Positions 57,001-64,000 of a stretch of DNA of 64,000 bases are shown here, one piece after another. A program made the translations under genes and the position numbers. Source of the stretch: Parapristionchus giblindavisi (taxonomy: Eukaryota > Nematoda > Chromadorea > Rhabditida > Diplogasteridae); assembly GCA_943737045.1 (NCBI GenBank), contig CALSFV010000211.1, positions 496,001 to 560,000 of the forward strand. The letters are read 5' to 3'. The notes beneath the pieces are model-generated. The model made no database searches, was not told where the DNA came from, and saw only the letters and a program-made list of their open reading frames with translations. Each line of letters opens with the position of its first letter. Positions within the stretch are counted from its first letter, which is position 1.

Positions 57001-58982
57001 CGTAATATGTAGAAAAGAAAATTCTCCAACACTATCTCCGTTTTGTATGCTCTGTCATCTCCTTTTCTTTTCGCGACTTTTGAGCACCATACAAATCGAT
57101 TATAACCACGATCAGGAATTGCTCACTTGAAACCACAAATTCTGTCCAGAACGTATCCTCTGACAGCAGGCGAACTGCCCACATCTTTGTCGAAGTAATT
57201 TTCCTCACACAATATCCTGGTCATGTTATTGCATTGTCTGAAATTACTTCACGTTAGTTTGCCTAACCGTTCTGCCCACTAGTGTTGTTTAAGCGAATAA
57301 AATCCGCGAATATTCTGGTCGAATAACATTTAGCTTTTTATTCGACCGGATTTAGTCTTATCTAAAAATGAAAAGTTAGTCGAGACTAAAATTTAGCAAC
57401 ATTACTTCCCACACCTTCTCACATTCTAACACGAGTCCATAACATGAATCTCCTAGCATACATTTCGCAAATAAAGCTTGCATAATAAAATCATGTAGAC
57501 TTGTTAGCACTGGTAGCGGCAAAATCAATCAATATACAGAGAGAGGAAACTATTTTGCGAATGAGTGCCATGCAAGGGATTGAAGCCGATATTTTCTATT
57601 TTTTAACGAAGTCATTATTTCAATACTATTTTTTAGCATTTCGTCTGCTGAAACGAGCTTCGGATCATGAAGATATGTTCTGCGCAAGCAGAACTTGGAC
57701 TTTGTTTAACTTGTTGCTGTCAAAAAAGAAAAAAAGTGAAACATCTGTGAGATATTATGGTAAAAATTGACAAAAGTTTGCGAAAACTTGGAAACATGTT
57801 ATATCAATACATTTGAAAGTTTTTTAATTGATGATAGGACATTCTATGCGCTTGTCCAATTGATCAATGACGAGAAAAAGATTAAACAATTCGCAGTGAA
57901 CGCAGTATATTCGAGGAATTGAACCTACACGGATGCTAGCAGGTACTGAGCATTTACCAATATGCTATGGATGGCACTGCATTATAAAACTGCAGAGAGA
58001 CCAAAGTAGCCCGAGTAGGGATAGTTTGCGAACGATTTACCCATATTGTGGCAAATGCTGTACATATATCACGTTTGTCGCGTAAGGATGAATACAACTT
58101 ACGGACAAAGAAAAAATGGAAATCTGGTAAATGTTAATCGTTTTTAGATATCGCTGTATTTCTGTTCCCTGAATTTAAAAAAAAACAACCTTTGCAATTT
58201 GAGGGCCTCATGATTCACAACAAACAGTGAGAAAAGTGTTCGAGTATTAATTTCTTAACAACCGTGAAGGAAAAAGTAAAGATACCTGGTTTTGCAATAA
58301 CAGCTTTTGTACGAGGCACAATATCCGTCATGATTCTCAAAAATAACACGTAAAATAAGAATTCAAAGAAAAAAGATACGGTGCAGTAGCCCAGAACACT
58401 GTAATGACCGTTGTATCCCTCCTGTAGTCCGACGTAGCAGAATCCATCACAGTCCTTGTAGCGCCCCTACAAAGAACCGAAATCGGTGAGTTTCTAGGCT
58501 TTAAAAAAGGTACACAGAAAACCGAAAACGGAAATTCAAAATTTGAATTCGCGGGCGCGAAAAATATGTGGGAATTCAAATTCCGACTTTCCGACTGAAA
58601 AAAAGTTGAAATTCTATTTTACACTATTTTTAAACTACAGACTCGAAGAAGGAAACTCGGATTTGAATTCCCACACCTTTTTCGCGCCCGCGAATTCTAA
58701 TTTAGAGTTTTCATTTTCAGACTTCCGGGTTTTTTTTACATTATTTTTCCGATTTCCCAAATATTTTATCATTCTGTGATCTCTCCGTTGTAAGTCTACA
58801 TTACAGTGTATTTAAAATAATATTTTACTTTGTAATTGTTGAAATCCGCTTCCGATTTAGAAGCCTCGATGATTTTTGTCCATTTGAAGTGTTGGTTTGC
58901 TCTTTCAGACACTTCGCTATTCGCAAAGTATTTGAATTCCCCATGAACATGAAGACAAGAATCGTAGTCATAACAATCCACA
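54085..58982 (-). CDS. Small cysteine-rich (Ly6/ET-module-like) protein exons, at least two gene copies
   Basis: Minus-strand exons: a 58829-58982 (CYDYDSCLHVHGEFKYF), b 58380-58466 (YKDCDGFCYVGLQEGYNG, ending GYCT), d about 57130-57237 (QCNNMTRILCEENY... then stop), e about 55905-55997 (NCNNISQFLAEKY), c 55424-55631 (NNCTTGWFSHN ... ECIGICYSRM ... HAGCAPDRT), f about 54110-54155 (MCNRPYDVICSQRE). Exons a+b and c have the same entry and exit phases and the same C-x-G-x-CY pattern; d, e and f all enter in phase 2 with a CNN/CNR motif. A connecting exon between them was not found. The pattern resembles nematode secreted or GPI-linked three-finger/ET-module proteins; the exact family is not certain. 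No signal peptide was located. Confidence 0.4.
54890..55028. mobile_element. MITE with GGCACTACTYCAGAA-type ends
   Basis: Left GGGAACTACTTCAGAATAGG and right CCTATTCTAAAGTAGTGCCG are inverted, continuing into GGTACCAGT/ACTGGTACC. Same terminal family as 55101-55279 and 59190-59310. Confidence 0.7.
55035..55340. mobile_element. Nested MITEs: CACCC-type element split by a GGCACTACTCC-type element
   Basis: Outer element: ACCCGAGCTAATCTCAAACT on the left and GAGTAAATTAGTTCGGGTGT on the right, the family at 56739. Inside at about 55101-55279 lies a second element with ends GGCACTACTCCAGAA and TTCTGGAGTAGTGCC. The inner one sits in the CTTTCGCTTTC/TTTCTTTGT loop of the outer one. Confidence 0.72.
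56622..56734. mobile_element. TTAA MITE (AGGGAGCG family), copy 3
   Basis: AGGGAGCGTTACCTCTCTC to AAAGGTTTCGGTCCCT, between TTAA 56618-56621 and TTAA 56735-56738. Confidence 0.85.
56739..56856. mobile_element. TTAA-flanked MITE (GCACACCCGAGC family) abutting the previous one
   Basis: TTTAAAGGCACACCCGAGCT and the right-hand AGCTCTGGGTGAGTCTTTAA form inverted ends. Its left TTAA (56735-56738) is the right TTAA of the neighbouring element; its right TTAA is 56857-56860. The interior is CTCTC/GAGAG-rich. Confidence 0.8.
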
Positions 58983-59044
58983 CTGAAAATGGGTGAAAGG
59001 ATTGGAAGATAAAAATTTGGCAAATACATCGATCGAAAGATCGA

Positions 59045-59190
59045 TACATCCCTTCCTTTGAAAACTGCCACCGAGCCCAATCCGAAATCGCGTATAAGCG
59101 ACGGAAATCCATCTCCCCTCTTCCCTGTGTTATTAATGTGATTATGAACATTTATATTTGATGGAATAAAGAAATAGAAATAGAAATAGA
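59045..59190 (+). mobile_element. Truncated LINE 3' tail with (AAATAG)n end
   Basis: CTGCCACCGAGCCCAATCCG, then GCGACGGAAATCCATC and TTTGATGGAATAAAGAAATA match the LINE 3' UTR in the opposite orientation to the copies at 15050 and 29113. The tail AGAAATAGAAATAG marks the 3' end. It lies next to cysteine-rich exon a. Confidence 0.75.
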
Positions 59191-59310
59191 AAGGAGGTCA
59201 CTACTCTAGAACACCGGAGCAGTCCAAAAGGAGGAGATAAATAAAATATACACGAAAGAATGAACCTTTTATTCTAGAGTTTTATACTTTTTCTAATGCG
59301 GTGTTCTAGA
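59190..59310. mobile_element. MITE with GGTCACTACTCTAGAACACC ends
   Basis: Left GGTCACTACTCTAGAACACC, right GGTGTTCTAGAGTAGTGCC. A ~120-bp member of the family also at 54890 and 55101, inserted at the end of the LINE tail. Confidence 0.75.
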
Positions 59311-60421
59311 GTAGTGCCGAAAAGCGTAGCATTGCGTTTGCGAAAACAACGGGACCTCCAGTGAGGTTTCATCTTTGTGCGAGATTATGCGTTGGAGCAC
59401 GCTGTATAGTTAGGGGAAATAAAGTACCTTTGGAGAAGTTGACATAGAAATATGAAGAGAGTTAGGAAGAGGATCATAGCAGATCGACCTCTTCTTAAGA
59501 AAACAAATCGTGAAAAAGAAGAGTGCATGAGGCAGAGAGAATGCTACACACGAATTTATCAAATTAAATCCTAGCTATGCATATTATATTCTATTTAGGC
59601 GGTGCAAATTAGTGGTTTCGTTAATAAGAATAATAATTTATTTACCTCTAACGATAAACAGAGAGGTAAAAGTGAGAATCAATAAAAATGTGGAATGAGG
59701 CAAAGCAAGAGATAGATGAAAAATGTGTAATAATCGTTGTTGTTGTGTAGTGTTATCTAATCTAATATGTTTAATTGAATTATCATTTAGTAGTGCATAA
59801 TGGTCATTGTGTAGTACTTACCCCATTAACGAAATATATTCGAATTTTTAAAATTTTTGTGTGCGATATTTGTTTACGTAGGTGTGTGTGTGTGTGTTCG
59901 AAAAAATAAACTAATTAAATAAATTTTTTTTTTGAATAAAACGTCCTTGAAAAAACGTTTGCCACCCAACACACCGACGAATACTTAGTGAAATTTAACT
60001 CGCGTTTGCGTGACTGCTTAGGCGCGTCAGGCAAATGTATTTTTAAAACTTTTTTTAAACATTACTAACAACTTTGAGTGAATTTGCATGTTTTTTTTAA
60101 AACTCACTATTTTCTTTTTGACTTTACATGACATTTCCTGTCTGAAGTAAGCAAGTTGAACGATAAATTAGTGAAAATCGATAAATAGGCGAAAATCTTT
60201 ATCGATTTGCGTAGTGTACGGATGAGCAAAGAGAGAAAGGCGCATATAAAGATAAATAAATAATATGAATCTAGTATATTTGGTTATGCACAAAAATAGT
60301 GGAATAGTAGGACATGGAAAGGGGAGAAAATTGGCCTATGGAACGGTATGACGATTGACGGAGAAACATCGGGAGACAAGAGGAAAATAGAGCACGGCAG
60401 CTGGAATTCCCGAGCGAATTA
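59311..60421. other. Non-coding stretch
   Basis: AT-rich, no supported gene. Short (GT)n at about 59881-59897. Short A/T homopolymers. Confidence 0.45.
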
Positions 60422-61544
60422 CAGTCCCGCACGATCGCCCTCCCTAAAGGCGGGCCGCCGCGACATGATTCATGTCGCCTCATGTCGCATCCTTCTAAAA
60501 TACTTTTAAAATATTTCATTAGCTGTGGTCATTGCATCATCAGATAGGATTAAGATCACCGTTGAAACGAATAAAATAGGTTAACTCTGGACAGAGTTAT
60601 TGAAGGATCATGGCTGACGGGGTGCTGACCCTGCGAAAACGATTTTCTAGCAAATGTGTTTTAGAACGTTTTTTTCTCGTATTGGAAGTATTGTATTTGG
60701 AAGTATTGTAATTATTTCGCAAAATAGACGAGAAAATACATAAGAATATCCGTGGAAAGCGTCCAAAAACTTGTTCGTGAGAAAATCGATTTCGCAGGGT
60801 CAATGAAAAGTGCGGGAAATTCAAATTTGCAGGGATTATGGTAGCAAAATCAGCCATGATCCTTCAATAACTCTGTCGAGAGTTAACCAATTTTATTCGT
60901 TTCAACGGTGATCTTAATCTTATCTGATGATGCAATGATTACAGTTGTTAGGGATACTCCCTATCTCCATATACCCCAGGCTAACCGCCTCCCCTATTCC
61001 CCTTTTCGCCTTTCGACCCCTAAACCCCTTTCCCTTTTACTAGAATGATTCCTCTGTTTTATAATTAGGTTACCCTGTTCTTGTCTTTCTTATCATTTTA
61101 ATTTAATTAGTATTGCATATAAATAGAGGCTTTATGCCTCTTTCATTTGGTTCTCCCCGTTCTTCTCTCGCCCCTCTCTCGTTTGTCGCCCCGCCCTCGT
61201 AAGTCTCCGTCACCAAATATTGTTTAATTGTGATTGAATTTGGAGATAAAGTATAGATTGTAATCTTGAGTCTTGGTTGCGTAACCACAAGTTTAAGAAC
61301 CCGGCCATTGTATAACCTTACATGGGGGCCGAACCGACCCTTGTGTGTTAAGTACCTTGACTTTAGATTCTTTTAATCTTGTGAGTTAATTCAGGATTGG
61401 AGTGTATCCGAGGAGATCTTATCTGATGATGCAATGATTACAGCTAATGATATGTTTTAAAAGTCTTTTAGAAGGATGCGACATGAGGCGACATGAATCA
61501 TGTCGCGGCGGCCCGCCTTTAGGGAGGGCGATCGTGCGGGACTG
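60422..61544. mobile_element. Palindromic Tc1-like element split by an LTR insertion
   Basis: Ends CAGTCCCGCACGATCGCCCT and AGGGCGATCGTGCGGGACTG are perfect inverted repeats flanked by TA (60420-60421 and 61545-61546). The arms (about 250 bp) run through GACATGATTCATGTCGCCTC and TGGACAGAGTTATTGAAGGA. The right arm is interrupted at 60945 by ~470 bp, with ATCTTATCTGATGATGCAAT repeated on both sides (about 60917 and 61416). No transposase was found. Confidence 0.87.
60946..61322 (+). mobile_element. LTR of a retrotransposon (solo or truncated element)
   Basis: Begins TGTTAGGGATACTCCC and ends CCTTACA (TG...CA). It contains a TATAAATAGAGGC promoter-like box (61129), then a transcribed-looking region and AATTTGGAGATAAAGTATAG. 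Immediately after it comes TGGGGGCCGAACCGACCC (61323), which looks like a tRNA primer-binding site followed by leader, as in BEL/Pao or Gypsy elements. Only about 95 bp of internal sequence remains and no coding part. Confidence 0.65.
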
Positions 61545-61758
61545 TACACACAATTTTGAATTTTTAAATTGCAAAATATACGAAATATTAATTTTTTAAA
61601 TATTTAAAACAACGAAACAAGTGAAATAGCGAATACTAAACGTGGTGAGAGACAGCGTAATCTTTACTCGTATAATAATCAATGGGTAGAGCACCATATG
61701 AGGAGGGGGCAAGGGTACGGTGTGGCCGCGACGCGTGGGCAACGCATCGCGGTTGTTA

Positions 61759-62422
<664 letters not shown>

Positions 62423-63601
62423 CTGCAATTTTAAAATAATGATTTTCTAAAATTTATTTTAATCCAATATTTTACAGACGCTTCATGAATTTTAACTCTT
62501 TCATCTTTGATTTCCCAATATCTGTATTATTATATGTATGGTCCCTCGCAAAAAAATATTCGCAATGGTTAGAAAAATAACGTGTTTATCTCTTATATAA
62601 TGACTAGTAAAGGTTAAAAAGGCGTGTGATATCAATCTCATATAGAGATGAAGTTCACGCCAACCTTATAAAGATCATTCGGTGGCATAACATAACATGA
62701 TGTCACGACGAAAAAGTCACTCTTGCCTACACCATCAACAGACAAGGATGTAAAAATGTAATACTGTAATTTACTTGCTACAGTTCTTTTCGTTTCTTCT
62801 TATTTCATCGCACCGACTATCAATGATTTAAGTTTTAATTTGACTGGTAAATTGTATGGTATGATAAATCGAATCCCATTTACACTGAGTATAATATCAT
62901 CATCAAGCACCAGACAAGATCGTCAGAACAAATTTCAGAGGTTGGGATAGCGAGAGATCGTCTTGTTAACGAGAGAATAGGACAACCAAAGTATTTTTTG
63001 GTACAATGCCAAATAATAACTTAATAAGCTGAAATGCCATACCTAATACTGGTAACGATGACATGGTTGTTGTTAGGGGCGACGTTGCCCGCACTTCCTC
63101 GCTGAACTATCGGAGGATGTGAGGAGTGCCGTCGAGGAGTTGTGGCCTTAATTGAGTTAAGTTACGGTAAGCTAAGTTAAGCTAAGTTAAGTTAGGCAAA
63201 GTTAAGTTAGACAAAGTTAAGTTAGGCAAAGTTAGGCTTAACCCATTCTGAGGAGCCACAATGATGTCATCTCTTATAAAATAGATAATAAATTGTGTGC
63301 ACGCACTCTCGACTTCTCGCAACGATAACTTTTTTTTAAATTTCATGTATAAAGCAAATTAGAAACTGTGATTTTTTAAAGAAATATATCCACTTCGTTT
63401 TATTTGGAATGTTGCGAAAAGAAGTGTTCACGTGAAATATCTAGAAAAGCAAAGATTTTGAATTTGCTTTATCTATGATTTTAGTTCGAGATTTCTCGAG
63501 AGTGATCTCTGCATTTTAATTTTTTAAATGTTTTTTTTAAATGTTTTGGATATCAGATGCCTTAACCTTAACTCTCCCTAAGTAAGTGTACGTATCCTTA
63601 A
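62423..63601. other. Probable GPCR intron / non-coding
   Basis: No exon recognised. Contains a tandem GTTAAGTTAGGCAAAGTTAA-type repeat at about 63165-63240 and a TTTTT-rich segment near 63480-63560. Upstream GPCR exons may be beyond the window. Confidence 0.4.
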
Positions 63602-63605
63602 TTAA

Positions 63606-63953
63606 AGGTGGACTCCCGCGAATATTTTCATGAGCAAACTGTGAAGACAGAAAGTTGGCAAAAGCTATTCTATAATACATACCCTACATTATTTAGTTTA
63701 TTCTAATAATTCAGCTTATTGATCGCTAGAATCATGAATGAATCATGCTTGCAATCGCAGGCAAAGTCGCGCTTTTTGAAAATAGGAAAGTTTGGCAATA
63801 GGATTCGAACCCGCGGCCATGCGATATCTAGTCAGAAGTTTTACCACTACGCTAAGGGATTGATGAGTGATCACTCTGTCTAATTGCATATCAATTTACA
63901 CTTGCATAAGCGAGATGAAACATATTTGCATGAACATTCGCGGGTCTCCACCT
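63606..63953. mobile_element. TTAA MITE with tRNA-like core, copy 2
   Basis: AGGTGGACTCCCGCGAATAT to ATTCGCGGGTCTCCACCT, flanked by TTAA (63602-63605 and 63954-63957). About 85-90% similar by eye to 52738-53077, including the tRNA-like core on the minus strand (63795-63866: CTTAGCGTAGTGGTAAAAC and GCGGGTTCGAATCC). Confidence 0.87.
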
Positions 63954-64000
63954 TTAATCCTTATTAAGATTAAGTCTCTTATGTCTTACCACAGTGGAAG

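Noticed and set aside
58796..59151. 108-residue frame running into the LINE tail
   Set aside because: The true coding part in this area is in another frame (exon 58829-58982) with proper splice sites and conserved cysteines.

Overview
The window reads as a gene-rich but heavily rearranged piece of a free-living nematode genome. Genes have many short exons with TTTCAG-type acceptors. The nematode telomeric hexamer TTAGGC sits inside two satellite arrays. Recognisable proteins (IK/RED splicing factor, ATR kinase, a Golgi SPCA-type calcium ATPase exon, an acetylcholine-receptor-like GPCR) all have nematode homologues. Introns are saturated with TACTGTAG/GTACGGTAG, TTTGATC and ATTGATTG repeats; from memory this resembles diplogastrids such as Pristionchus, but that placement is an inference.

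Layout, left to right. Positions 1-3793 (+): the 3' part of an unrecognised acidic/lysine-rich protein with about a dozen SUMO-consensus motifs. 4403-11519 (+): a complete 19-exon IK (RED) gene. 11837-12420: a stray 3' end of ATR (FATC exons). 13440-13830: a telomere-motif/tRNA-like module. 14380-18760: a Tc1/mariner-type element with long inverted repeats and a LINE inside it. 19252-23544 ('copy A'): part of an ATR gene joined directly to the FATC exon with the kinase deleted. 24440-25670: inverted satellite made of a 30-bp TTAGGC-containing unit. 25685-26035: another ATR 3' end. 27576-41525 ('copy B'): a longer ATR copy running into the kinase domain and FATC, with nonsense and splice-site lesions. 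42440-44110: second inverted TTAGGC satellite. 45277-47560 and 48772-51997: two tandem chimeric units in which one exon of a SPCA/PMR1-type calcium ATPase is spliced in frame to the 3' half of IK. 52738-59310: MITEs plus minus-strand exons of small cysteine-rich proteins. 60422-61544: palindromic Tc1-like element split by an LTR. 61759-62422 (-): the 3' exons of a muscarinic-type GPCR.

The IK gene at 4403 looks intact, with length and domain order close to animal IK. The ATR pieces and both chimeras carry inactivating changes, so most of 11.8-52 kb looks like a segmental-duplication and decay zone, where exons of three genes have been shuffled at splice-donor motifs and satellites and then invaded by MITEs, LINEs and foldback elements. 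The two ATR copies have lost different exons. Misassembly of divergent haplotypes is an alternative explanation for parts of this and is flagged where relevant. All exon boundaries were read by eye and may be off by a few bases.
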